This document shows positions 1 through 11,165 of a stretch of 64,000 nucleotides of DNA, piece after piece (positions within the stretch are counted from its first letter, which is position 1; the number at the start of each line of letters is the position of its first letter). This stretch comes from Stichopus chloronotus. Taxonomy: Eukaryota > Echinodermata > Holothuroidea > Aspidochirotida > Stichopodidae. The DNA is taken from contig CM037846.1 in assembly GCA_021234535.1 (NCBI GenBank), forward strand, positions 20,291,814 through 20,355,813, in the 5' to 3' direction. Both the position numbers and the translations under genes were made by a program. Under the pieces are notes generated by a model. The model was not told the origin of the DNA. It was given only the letters and a program-made list of their open reading frames with translations, and made no database searches.

Positions 1-1048
1 AACACCTATTAACCCATATTATGAGATCTGCAAAGCTCTGATACAGTAGAAGTTTCACCTGTCATTATCCTTAACAAAAATGTCAATAATTTGAATTATG
101 AGCATTACAGAAGGGTAATGTAATTGTCATTTTGGTTTGTCTTAACAAGACCTATCAAAAAGGTCACCAAGGTCAAATGAGGTCATCATATGCACTTCAC
201 ATAGATGAACAAAATTTTCCATAAAGCAATCGCCTTAAAGTAAGTTGTTGGAGAGATACCAATAAAACATCACTTACTGAACTTTTGACCTTTCATATTC
301 ATGAAATTAATTGTATGATATCTCCCCCCCCTTCCCCAACAATCTATCTTATCTTAAATTATGCTACAATCTGCAGAAAGGACACCAAGTTACAGCAACT
401 CAAAGGAATTCACTTTTTTTGCCTCTGGTGATCGCAATGAACTCTGACCAGTACCAAAAACACACATACACACACCTGTGCACATGCTCACACATACATA
501 CGTATACATACCTATACATACCTATACATACATACACACACACATACATACGTATACATATGTATACATACATATAAACATACATACACACATATGTACA
601 TACATACTGTACATACTGTACATATGCCAAACTGACTGCATAGGTTCCTTTGTTAGCAAAAGGAACCAAAAACAATCATGCAAACCTTCTCAACATGGCA
701 GTTCTATATTAAATAGGTTTGACTTTCAGCCAACTTTCCCTTGCTGAGATTGTGCACACTCAAGCAAGTGTCATAGACACACACATGCCAAAGTGACTGC
801 ATAAGTTCCTTTGTCAAAGCAAGGAAGCAATACTGAATATTCATGATAACTTCCTGTAGAGCACACAATTCATAATGCGATATCATGCATTTTGGCAAAT
901 TTTAAACACTTGTATCCACTAACGTTTCCTAATGTCTGTGACTGTAACCTAACCTTGTCAAGTACAGTATATCACAAAACCTAACAAAGCCAAACCTATG
1001 GATTTGTTGTGTGGCTAATTAACTTACATAATCACCACGTTCACTTAC
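1..1048 (-). other. Part of rab18 intron 3, with microsatellite and minisatellite debris
   Basis: There is no exon here. Bases 120-300 hold fragments of the GGTCAAA/TGACCTTT minisatellite. Bases 461-625 are a TACA/CACA microsatellite. Bases 630-670 and 790-825 hold two related motifs reading GACTGCATARGTTCCTTTGT, the first forming a small hairpin (GGTTCCTTT pairing with AAAAGGAACC). The same order of hairpin, CA/TG microsatellite and minisatellite recurs at 56.7 and 60.3 kb in the other orientation. Confidence 0.6.
461..625. repeat. (TACA)n / (CA)n microsatellite
   Basis: About 165 bases of near-perfect TACA tetranucleotide repeat with CA and TACG interruptions. Open frames crossing it on both strands encode only repetitive Tyr/Thr/His or Tyr/Val/Cys peptides and are not genes. 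Confidence 0.9.
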
Positions 1049-1110
1049 CCAAATAGCTAGTTTAGCCTTGTTGCCATCAACGGTCAGAGACTTGACTTTA
1101 AAATCGACAC
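1049..1110 (-). CDS. rab18: Rab18 small GTPase, coding exon 3 (partial gene, continues off left edge)
   Basis: This 62-nt exon follows a pyrimidine-rich CTCTATCTCTTGAAG acceptor and ends at a strong GTAAGT donor. It completes the Gly codon begun in exon 2 and encodes VDFKVKSLTVDGNKAKLAIW, the beta2-beta3 hairpin just before the G3 motif. The next exon should open with DTAGQERF (switch II). It is not present in bases 1-1048, so the rest of the gene lies beyond the left edge. Exons 1-3 together read as one uninterrupted 63-residue frame, so this is a functional-looking gene rather than a processed or decayed copy. Confidence 0.95.
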
Positions 1111-3715
1111 CTTCAAGAGATAGAGAGAGGGAAGAACAGGAAAATTTTGATAGCAGAGAACAGGCAGCTTATGTGGCATCTGTTCTGATACACAAAATGG
1201 TTTAACTGGTAAACTTTTTTTCTGATAAATAGTAGCATAGCAATGACAGACAGAACAATCTTAATTGATCAAGGAATAAAAATGCTAAGCAATGCTTGAC
1301 AATTATGTTGGCTCTTGGTCACCAACCACATATACTCTTGGTGTACATTTTCAATTTAATTAAAACATTTTGTGGACAAATTTGCCTAGTTACTTGCAAG
1401 TCATATAATTCCCATGACAGATTCAATTAGGGAAGAAAAAGCCTCATACGTTGAGAGCACATGGCTGTGTTTAATACAAAAGTCTTTGTGACCAAATATT
1501 TGAATTTCCCACATCAGTTTTGGGGAAAAAAGTTTAGTGATATTAGGAGCAAAAATGTTATGTATCTGACTTAAATGTGTTTTAACTGTCGGATATAAGA
1601 GTAAAAGGGACTGACAAAGGACAAATGGTTACTTTTCATGGTGAAAAAATGTTCCCTGCAGCATTTGAAATAAGCAGTGGTCCACTGGCCAAAATGAACT
1701 GAAATGATGCGGGGCCTGTCACAAGCCCCCCTCAACAGGTTCAAATGGCTTGAGATCTAAATTTAAGTGCTGGTCATATCCTACTTGAAAAAATTACAGC
1801 TGCAATAAAAATTGGTATGAGTTAAACCAAGAAGTTGTATTCAGAATATAGTTACTTTGTGTGATGATCTAATCTCCAATGGCACAGAGACTCCAGCAAA
1901 CTTTACTGCAGTATTTCTGTTGAACAAATACAGGCATTCCCCAAAATGATGTAAATAGTTGTTTTTCATTTGCACTAGTCGTTAGAGACATGCAATTAGA
2001 CCACACATCCTAATGCACCACCATTATACAAGAATGCATTGAGGTTGATTCATTCTAAGACAGACTAAATGGTAACCAGTTGGGTCTCCAGAGAAAAACA
2101 ACTGGTGATCCAAGATGCCTTTTACCTCAAGGATGATCACTGAAAAATCATCATACCAAGTATAAAAACTATCCATGCTGCCTATCTTGAGGTAAACTGG
2201 TATTCAGGATGATTTCAGTTTAAAACTTTGGTACAATTGAGATGAAACTTTATCTTCAACAAAAAGCGAGTTTTATCTCCTTCATATAGCAAACATACCC
2301 AAAGATGAACAGTATCCAGAAACATCATGATAACAAGAGTCTCAGAAAGTGACCACTGGTGACTTCAGATCACCTTTGACCTCCAAAAACAATGGTTTCA
2401 ATCTACTTAAGGTATACAGCCTACATGGAACATAGACATAGAACCATATAGGAGGATTATCATTGTTACCTAACTTAAGCATTTACCTTTGGTGACTTCG
2501 GATGACTTTTGATCTTCACAAAAATAAAAATTACTTCCAATTGGTGTAATACATTCACATACTAAGTATCAAATTTTTTCATGATTTTTCTGGAGATTTC
2601 ATGTTAACAAACATTTCAGTGTTTGAACTCTAGTGACCTCAGATGACCAAAGGCCTGCATGACAAGTTATAGGTTTCTTTCACTTGGTATAACACATTCA
2701 CATGCCAGATGTCAAAAGCTTCCTTAATTCCTATCTTGAGATATGTGTAAAGGGAACTAGGGCACTTGTTTTACAGAAAACATCCATATTTTTAAAACCA
2801 ATGTTTGTGGATGCAGAATGATAGATTACTCAAAACAAGGAAGGACTGTAGTCTTTTTTTCCAAGAAATAAGTTTCTCACAGATAGAAACTCAGTTATTT
2901 GTTGCTCAACATTAATTTGTTCACCAAAACTTTCCAAAATTCAAACGATGCATCTTCCGTTACTCATCACATGCATAATGGTTTGAGGAGATGAAGCTTT
3001 GGCAGACATTTATTGATGAGACTGAATGGTTTAATAATGACCGTAGCTATTTTTCGTTAGTATGTCATGTTGGTGCATTCTAATAAATGCCCTATTTCCC
3101 TTTAACAAAGTTTTCAGTATTTGATCTCTGGTGACCTCAGACAACCCATGACATTATGATTGTGTTAAAATATTCAGCAGACCCTTTCCATGCATGATTA
3201 CATGTTTTGCTTATCGATGTGAGACCCATACCTCCCCCTGCCATGCAACTCAAGAAAGCCTAGACATTGGAATGACACACCTGATCGACTTTATGAGATG
3301 GATGTTTAGTTGACCATGTGGATCATCACTGAATGAGGTAATAAGACTAACTGACGGTAATGAGGGTTTGCAGCTAGTCTCACAAAACAGAGAAATGCTG
3401 AGGTTGGAGGGCCTCTCATTTTAGCATAAGAGATTCAGCAAGGATTGACCTCCACCAAAAACAACAGTGTTCGTCAGCTTGATATAACGCATTATTATGC
3501 TAAGTATCAAATGTTTCCCTCAGATATCATATTAACAAAATTTTTAACGTTTAACCTCTGGTGACATCAAAAAACACTTGACCTCCACAAGATAATAGGG
3601 TTATTCCAATTGATAGGACACAAAAATGCTATGTATTAAAAGTTTCCATGATTCCTAACTTGAGATATTGTATAAACACTTTTCAGTCTTTGACCTATGG
3701 TGACTTCGGATGACC
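1111..3715 (-). other. Part of rab18 intron 2 with diverged minisatellite copies
   Basis: There is no coding signal from 1111 to about 2080. From about 2090 to 3715 there are degraded tandem copies of the 145-bp family: phrases such as TGGTGACTTCGGATGACC, TTTGACCTCCA and CTTGAGATAT recur about every 140-150 bases with many substitutions. This is an older version of the array at 9740-11095, in the same orientation. Confidence 0.55.
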
Positions 3716-5057
3716 AGACCTGCCAACCTCTGAGATCCCAACATTGTACTCTGAAGCTGAAAAAGTGTATTTTGTCGCTTAAAATTGTATTTTTCCTATA
3801 ATCCTTGGCAACCTTACAAAAGAAGCTTTGAAATCAGTCTACTGTAGACCTAAAGATTACAAGATTTACATGTACAGTTTGCATGCTGTCGAATCCCAGC
3901 TGAAAATGTACCACACTTTTACCGTGGTATACCATGGTAAAAGTGTGGTACATTTTCAGCTGGGATAAAAGCCTGTCATTTCACTGTTTTGAGAAACATT
4001 GCCGATTTTCAATGCCATAAAATTAAGTGAGGTGCACTAAATTTATGTAGCTCAGAAAAGCTTTAAGTTCATCCCATCACAAAATCTGAACCCTAACTTT
4101 AGACGAACAATAGGCAAAACATTAGGCTACGTTTACTATTAGCCTAGGCATACGTTATGCTCTGTCTAGCAAAGAAAAGAAACACACTAGTCCCACTGCA
4201 CAATTGATGGTAAATAGCAACACATGGAATAGAAAAGATTTTTTCTTTCAGATTTGGCAAATATGTGACCAACTTAAAATAACATAGTCCCTAAAAAAAA
4301 TATCCCTAAGCCTGCCGTATATTAAGTGCTGTCCAGTTCAATAGTATAGGGTTTGCCATAGTCTAGTCTAGTCTCTGTAAACATAGTGCTTGCTGCTCAC
4401 ACTGTGGAACTCATTGTGCACTGAGCAATGTTACAATCCAAGCCACAAATTGTGCATCCAGCACAATATTCTCCTTTTTGAGATTGTTGCATTTGATCCT
4501 ATGTCATGATTTGATCCTATGTCATGCTACACATTTGCTTGTATGTTTGGTGCCTCTGTTTTTTGTTGAAAGCCTTCACAACCACCAATCACAGAGGTTT
4601 GAATCAAACTGCACTGAATGCATGCAATTAATACTAGTTCAGTAACTTCAGTTAGTCAATGAACAGAAATGTCTTGGGATTCAATTTTCTGATTGGTGAA
4701 GTACATCCTGAATATGTTCATTTTGCCAGTCACTTTTGCACCAATCACAGATGAGTTACTACACCTTGTTTTGGATGTAACAGTGCCATAGCCTGTGCTC
4801 TATGCAGTACAGTATATCCTGTGTAGCACAGCATACATGTGATAAATGCAATGAAGATTTGCTAGTCTAACAGAATTTGAACTCTGAAACAGGTTGTAGT
4901 CTCCCAGTCCAGCCGTTTGCATAGTAAGTTTCAGCGGGAAAGCAATAATTTTGCTCAAATTTCATGTTTTGAAGGGGAAATATCGTATGATTGTATTTTC
5001 AATAATTTTTTTCCGTACAAAATATGGTAAAATTGTACCACAGTAGTTGGCAGGTCT
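3716..5057. mobile_element. Non-autonomous hAT-like DNA transposon (1.34 kb)
   Basis: The ends are inverted copies of AGACCTGCCAAC (left at 3716, right complement ending at 5057), with further similarity inward. The flanking 8-mers are GGATGACC (left) and GGGTGATC (right), matching at 6 of 8 positions, as expected for an old 8-bp hAT target duplication. The element sits inside a degraded minisatellite copy: the TGACCT-type repeat text resumes directly after the right end. No transposase frame is visible. A 72-bp palindrome lies near the left end. Boundaries could shift by a base because the flanking C and G can be assigned to either the TIR or the duplication. Confidence 0.6.
3894..3965. repeat. 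72-bp near-perfect palindrome (36-bp arms, one mismatch)
   Basis: The left arm starts TCCCAGCTGAAAATGTACCA and the right arm is its reverse complement, ending at 3965. The two halves meet at GGTATACC with no spacer. The only mismatch is the pair at 3924 and 3935. Such a sequence can extrude as a cruciform or fold as a long hairpin in RNA. It lies within the hAT-like element but near only one end, so it is not that element's TIR. Confidence 0.9.
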
Positions 5058-6147
5058 GGGTGATCATTAACCTCCACTAAAACCAATAGGATTCTGCTAC
5101 TTGGGGTATCTACACCAGGTATGAAAACTGCTGGAATTACCTACCACAAGATATTGCGTTATCAAGTTGAGTGTCACAAACACACACAAGTCGGCATTAC
5201 ACATGGAGTGATGACTTAACTGCATTTTGCTTTGTTGTATCTTAGTGAACCCTAACCTTTATAATACACTCTCTATTGTTGTTTTTCCTCGGACTTGAGA
5301 AATCTATCGAAATTCTCTCTGAGGACCTGAAATTTTTTTGTTCATGTCCTCGGAACGTATTAAAATACATAGGCACACGTACACATACACACTCACACAT
5401 AATGACTGCACAGCTTGCTCTTTTCAATGAAACCAATAACTAACAACTTGGAAGTGGTGTCATTTTAAAGCTCAAAGAAAAGTGTAGGAATCATGTTTCC
5501 TGAGATTTTATTGTCCAGTCATAAGTCTACAAATGGGTAGTGTGATGGGAGGGTTTTCTTTTCTAAAACAAGGCACAAGACTAAGACTACTAATATGACA
5601 AATAAAATGATCCTTCTCTTCAAAAAGAAGTTGATTCTGTTTAACACTTGTTTGAACATTTTTAAATCAACCCAGTTTTGGTGAGATTCCATAGCATGTT
5701 TAAGGAGGGTGCATACTAGCAGTAAAATCTAACATGGGCTCCCCTCAACTTGCAATCGTACATGGTCTGTCATAGAAAACAGGATAAGTAAGGTCTATTG
5801 GAATGACGATAACACTACAGTGTGACAAAAAATATGCTGCTATGTGATTGTACAATAAGCACAAACAGGAAGTTGTTATGTTGACATATGAAAATGGGAT
5901 TAGGGTTTGTCGCTAAGTTTGGGATGGCATTTACTCTGGACTGGCAAAGCATTTTCACTTTTTCTTTTCCTGATAGTCTTAAATATGATCACCATACAAT
6001 ATAATTTCTTAAATGTCTAGTGATTAAAATAATGTCTTTTTGGTCACCTCAAGTTGTAATCATCATGGCAAACCATGCTGATAAGAAATGTCAGGCATTG
6101 AAACATTAACACATGAACATACAGATCCAAAAGTATATATACATTAC
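5058..6147 (-). other. Rest of rab18 intron 2, no features seen
   Basis: A short minisatellite remnant runs to about 5165 and a short CACA stretch lies near 5375-5400. Nothing else is recognisable, and short open frames here have no protein-like composition. Confidence 0.5.
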
Positions 6148-6203
6148 CTATTGTTGCAGCCTGTTCAGGATCAAACGTATCGTCTGTGAATCTAAGTAAC
6201 AAA
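6148..6203 (-). CDS. rab18: Rab18 small GTPase, coding exon 2 (switch I region)
   Basis: This 56-nt exon lies between a TTCTATTCCAG acceptor and a GTAATG donor. Its first base completes the Ser codon split at the end of exon 1. It encodes LLLRFTDDTFDPEQAATI and ends with the first base of a Gly codon. The peptide is the Rab18 signature between the P-loop and the effector (switch I) strand; the FTDDTFDPE.AATIG block is what separates Rab18 from most other Rabs. The frame is intact and the splice sites are canonical. Reading through the donor gives a false longer ORF on this strand, which should be ignored. Confidence 0.95.
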
Positions 6204-7125
6204 CTGGAATAGAACATGGAGGATAGCAACAATTAAGTCTGAAGTGAATTCCGCTGCATCTTATATTATACAAATAAAGTCCTCTCTAAGGATACTCTGA
6301 ATATCAATTGTTCACTGATATGAACAATTGAAAATTTTGAGCTTTGCAGCAAATGTGGAAGGCCACCTTTGGCACATGAACACCATCGCAACAAACTGTG
6401 ATCTGTTAAGACATTTATTGGTGTATTTCAATTTCACACAATGTGCTTTTGTAGCAAATAAACTGGTACAGCATTATAAGCAGGTCTATATTAAAAAAAC
6501 TGTCACTTTTGTACTAGACACAACAATTCTATCATACTTCTCAAAATAAAACACTTCAAATATTAGGTTTGTTATTTCCTAAAAAAAAAAAATGAAATTA
6601 TGGTGAACAGCTGGGAATAGTGAGCAAAACTAGGAAGTACTGGAACTCAACAGCATGTATGTTGATAGGTTGGGATGCATTTGAAGGATTTTGAACAATT
6701 TATGCCTCTTTCAATATAAGGGAAAACAGAAATAATAAATATGGGCATTAAATACATAAACTGCAGACCCTGTTGATACAAGTCTTCCTTCTTACCTGCA
6801 GCTACAAAATGAATTTGTAATGAGGAAACTACTCTGCAAACTCTGAACATTTTCAGGCATTGTCTGATATCTAGCTAGATGCTTCCTTCCTCTCTTTTTC
6901 CATCGCATTTTTGCCCTGCAGATTTCTGTGATGCACTCATGATGATAATATAGCCTACTGTATATATGTTCTCTGAATTGGTTCTACTAACGAATGCCCA
7001 TGATTGCCTGTTCAACAATGAATGCACATTAATTCAAATGAGTGTGCATCATGCAGGCAGGATTTTCCATGTTTGAGTCAATTGCCTGTTAGTTGTGTCA
7101 CTAAATGCTAAATCAAAAGCTACTG
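6204..7125 (-). other. Start of rab18 intron 1 as read on the plus strand, no features seen
   Basis: AT-rich intronic sequence. A short poly-A run lies near 6580. There are no exon-like segments with paired splice sites and no repeat that I can delimit. Confidence 0.5.
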
Positions 7126-8531
7126 CAGGGTTTCCCCTGGGTTTTTCAGAATATGAGGCGGCGAGGGCGAATTACTTGACGCCGCCATGAATTTTGGGTT
7201 CAGATCCGTACTTACAGTAGAACTGTAGGTTCTCGAAGACCATGATATAAACAGGGCCCGAAAAAGTGTAAATTTCCCAGGAGACTAATTACAATATAGT
7301 CAGAGTTTCCCGCCAGATCTAACATGGCGCCGTAGGCATCATTCGATAGCGAAGCAATTGTCATACCAGCGTGGGGTCAATGGGCCTTGTGGAGCTCATG
7401 GTCCAGGGTGCAAAGTGCCCGCAAACTCAGCGATTTTAGAGTTTTTAGACGAGTCCAAATCATTTGCAACATGCAAAATTACAACTCTTTAAGTTGAAAA
7501 ATGTTACTGTATCGGGTGAATTCACGTACGATACTTCGATCAGAAAAAAATCATTGATATTGCTTCAAAATCACAACGTTCTATGAAATGTTGCACATGT
7601 CATGTAGAGTAAACTGTATTACATACATTTTTGAAGTTGAAATGTCTCTAAAAGTTTCTTGAAAAGAATCATGTAAGATCGTGTGCAGCCTTCCCAACAT
7701 TTTAAGTAATGATATCCTAACGCAGTGGATGTATATCGAATAGCCTTACCACCTTGGCAATTCATGTTTCCGTATTACAGGGAACAACCGACATTTTGTA
7801 AGTTGCAGGTTTCAAAGTTTTTTTATTGTTTTGTTCATTGATCCTAGTAGTCACTTTAAAATGTTTAGACTAAAGGTTTGAATAAGCAGACTATTGGTTT
7901 CATGGAGGGTTTGGGACATAGAAATATGCGTTCATTTTTGTATTTCTGTGGGTTGCGATATGTCCGCTAGCTGTCATTCTGCAGATAATTTCAGCATGCA
8001 GGTAGGCCGAAGGCAGGCCTAAGCTTATATATGCTTTTTAAATGACATTGAACGTAGTAAAGGAGGTATACGTAGAATCATGGAAACATTTGCCAATGTT
8101 GTTTTTTCACATATAACTTGAAACATATTGATCATGAGTAAAAAATAAGGGCACTCTATTACAGGAATAGTAATTTACTTCAATTTTTGTTGAAAATTGA
8201 AAGTGGATGTGGCATTTGGGATACACATTTGAATGGATTTATTCACCAGTTCGGACGTAACTATTTAGGAAACCACATGTGTGATCTCTACCATTCCGTG
8301 ATCGAAAGTTCGAAACAAGCATAGTATGTACAAGATACACACGGACAGAAGTACTGAAGCGGGTTTCCCGTGAGACGCAAAATTTCCCCGGGAAGGAGTC
8401 TCTGGCTTCCCGACTTTTTCCAGCCCTGGATATAAACATGTGAGGCGGTAATTACGGCATTTTTTGGCGAGGCGGTCTTAAAAAGTTGCGAGGCGACCGC
8501 CTCCGCAATTAAAGTACCAGGGGAAACCCTG
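7126..8531. mobile_element. Non-autonomous hAT-like element with 5-bp target duplication (1.4 kb)
   Basis: The left end reads CAGGGTTTCCCCTGGGT and the right end is the inverted ACCAGGGGAAACCCTG. Both are flanked by the same 5-mer TACTG (7121-7125 and 8532-8536). CAGGG termini are typical of hAT transposons, and hAT subgroups with 5-bp duplications (called hAT5 in repeat databases) are known. Subterminal regions on both sides are rich in GAGGCGG/CCGCCTC. The interior has no transposase frame; the longest minus-strand open frame simply runs across the right TIR. The element lies in rab18 intron 1. Confidence 0.8.
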
Positions 8532-9739
8532 TACTGAAGGAAGCACAATACCACTAGGTTCCAGCAGAATACTGTTTTCAATACATGTCTGAATGCTAGT
8601 TTTGAAAATGTAAATTCTTCTTTCAAAACAGTTATCAAAAGAATAATCAGATCTGTTTAAACATCAAAAAGAGCCCAAGGGCACTATGGTTCCTTGCTTA
8701 AGTGGGAAATGCCATGCATTCAATGCATATTTAGTATTGCATGCAAAATGATACCCAATATACTAAGTTTGCATAACATGTGACTAATAACTGGCAGAAA
8801 TGACACAAATTGGCAGAATCTTTGATCTGTATTAAAGGTAAAACAGCTCTGCTTTCCTGTGTATGTACACCCACAGCCTGAGAGTTTGTAGTCCATCCTT
8901 AACGCTCGTGGCCCTGATGTTATTCTGGTTTATTTCTATGGCTTAAAGCTACTGCAGTTTCATTATCAGGTGTTTTAAATTAAATAGGGGACTACCTTTG
9001 CAACAGGCCAATGAATAGTGCTAGAATTTCACCACAATAAGCAATAAGTTTTGAGTTATTTTTAGGTTTTAGGATTACTCCGTAAAAATCGATTTAAGTT
9101 TCACAGTATAACTTACAACACTGTTCTGTAGCTAATCTACCTTGCAGAGTAACATCAGAGCTTAGTGTAACGTTACTTACAATACTTGGAGCTAAAGTAT
9201 GTAGGCCTACAGCTGCGCCGAGAAGTAATTGAACAAAGTTCTATGCAGGACAAACTTTTAAGTCTCTTAGAGAACACTCTGGGATTATACATGATAGTGC
9301 TACTGTCCGCTCAAGGCAACTGACATCAATACTCTTTGTGGTTTCCACATAACAAAAGGAAGGCATCCCAAAGTTCTTGTGGCCACCTAAACAGCAGAAT
9401 CCTAACCAAACAGTAGGGCATTTGTGTGTTTACAAAAAAAAAGGGGGAAAAAAACCCCAGCTAGGTCTGCTTGCTAAAGAGGGCTTCTTTCTTGTTTATT
9501 TTTTACTTGTGGATTGAATTTGATAAACAGAAAATATCAGGCCTCCAAAGGATTCCCATTTGGCAGTGAGTCAGGGTTGGGAAACCTTGTGAACCTTCTG
9601 AACGTGATTCACAGGAAATCCGCGACACTCGCGGGAAATCCAGCATGTGGGGACACGTTGTTTTTGCAATAAATAACCAGAATGCAGAAATGCATTGTGG
9701 TTTCGATGATCTATTTAAGAGAAATTTTTTCTGAATCTG
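8532..9739 (-). other. rab18 intron 1 segment, no features seen
   Basis: There are no exon candidates and no delimited repeats apart from short A and G runs near 9440. The sequence leads directly into the 145-bp minisatellite array. Confidence 0.5.
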
Positions 9740-11095
9740 ATATAATAGCATTAGTATGTGTCACATTTGTCACATTTTCACAATTTGACCCCTGTTGACC
9801 CCAAATGACCTTTGACCTTCACAAAAAACGATAGGGTTCCTCTACTCAACATGGTACAACTACATACAAAACATGAGATCTCTACAAGCTTCCTTTCTTG
9901 AGATATCGTGCTTTCAAGGTTTTCACAACTTGACCCCTGATGACCCCAAATGACCTTTGACCCCTACCATAAACAATTGGATTCTTCTTCTCAATATGGT
10001 ACATGTACATACTAAATATGAGATCACTACAAGCTTCCTTTCTTGAGATATCATGTTTTCAAGGTTTTCACAATTTGACCTCTGTTGACCCCAAATGACC
10101 TTTGACCTCCACCAAAAAAACAATAGGATTCTTCTTCACAATATGGTACACCTACACACTAAATATGAGATCACTACAAGCTTCCTTTCTTGCGATATCA
10201 TGTTTACAAGGTTTTCACATTTTGACCCCTGTTGACCCCAAATGACCTTTGACCTCCACCAAAAATAACAGGGTTTTTCTTCCTAATGTGGTACACCTAC
10301 ACATACTAAATATGAGATTTTTCCAAGCTCTCCTTCTTGAGATATCGTGTTTACAAGGTTTTCACCATTTGATCCCTGTTGACCCAAATGACCTTTGACC
10401 TCCACCAAAAACAATATGGTTCCTATATTTAACATTGTACAACTACATACAAAACATGAGATCTCTACAAGCTTCCTTTCTTGAGATATCGTGTTTTCAA
10501 GGTTTTCACAATTTGACCCCTGTTAACCCTAAATGACCTTTGACCTCCACCAAAACCAATAGGGTCCTTCTTCTCAATGTGGTACACCTACATACCAAAT
10601 ATGAGATCTGTCCAAGCTTCCCTTCTTGAGATATCGTGTTTACAAGGTGTTCACATTTTGACCCCTGTTGACCCCAAATGACCTTTGACCTCGGCCAAAA
10701 ACAATAGGGTTCTTCTTCTCAATATGGTTCACCTACATACCAAATATGAGATCTGTCCAACCTTCCCTTCTTGAGATATCGTGTTTACAAGGTGTTCACA
10801 TTTTGACCCCTGTTGACCCCAAATGACCTTTGACCTCGGCCAAAAACAATAGGGTTCTTCTTCTCAATATGGTTCACCTACATACCAAATATGAGATCTG
10901 TCCAACCTTCCCTTCTTGAAATATCGTGTTTACGATGTTTTCACATTTTGACCCCTGTTGACCCCAAATGACCTTTGACCTCCACCAAAAACAATAGGGT
11001 TCTTCTTCTCAATATGGTACACCTATATACCAAATATGAGATCTGTCCAAGCTTCCCTTCTTGAGATATCGTGTTTACAAGGTAGGGCGTCACGG
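9740..11095. repeat. Minisatellite array, about nine copies of a 145-bp unit
   Basis: The unit contains, in order, TTTGACCCCTGTTGACCCC, AAATGACCTTTGACCTCC, CAAAAACAATAGGGTTCTTC, an ACCTACATACNAAATATGAG segment and CTTGAGATATCGTGTTTACAAGG. The TTTGACC phrase recurs at about 9783, 9929, 10073, 10220, 10369, 10511, 10655, 10801 and 10946, giving a period of 143-148 bases. Copies are highly similar, so the array is fairly young. The right end passes into GGGCGTCACGGACATA and then a CA microsatellite, the same junction seen in reverse at 56.8 and 60.3 kb. Every unit carries TGACCTTTGACCT, the complement of the nuclear-receptor DR1 sequence AGGTCAAAGGTCA. Confidence 0.95.
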
Positions 11096-11165
11096 ACATA
11101 CATACATACACACACACACACCCACACATACACACACCCATACATACACACACACACACATATGC
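11096..11165. repeat. (CA)n / (TACA)n microsatellite at the end of the minisatellite array
   Basis: TACA and CA repeats directly follow the last 145-bp unit. The neighbouring GGCGTCACGGA corresponds to the TGTGTGACGC phrase that precedes the arrays at 56.8 kb and 60.3 kb on the opposite strand. Confidence 0.9.

Noticed and set aside
311..747. Overlapping open frames on both strands over the TACA repeat
   Set aside because: They translate the microsatellite only (Tyr/Thr/His or Tyr/Val/Cys runs) and have no gene context.
8239..8638. Minus-strand frames of 66 and 116 codons
   Set aside because: The longer one runs through the right TIR of the hAT-like element into flanking DNA, with no transposase motif.
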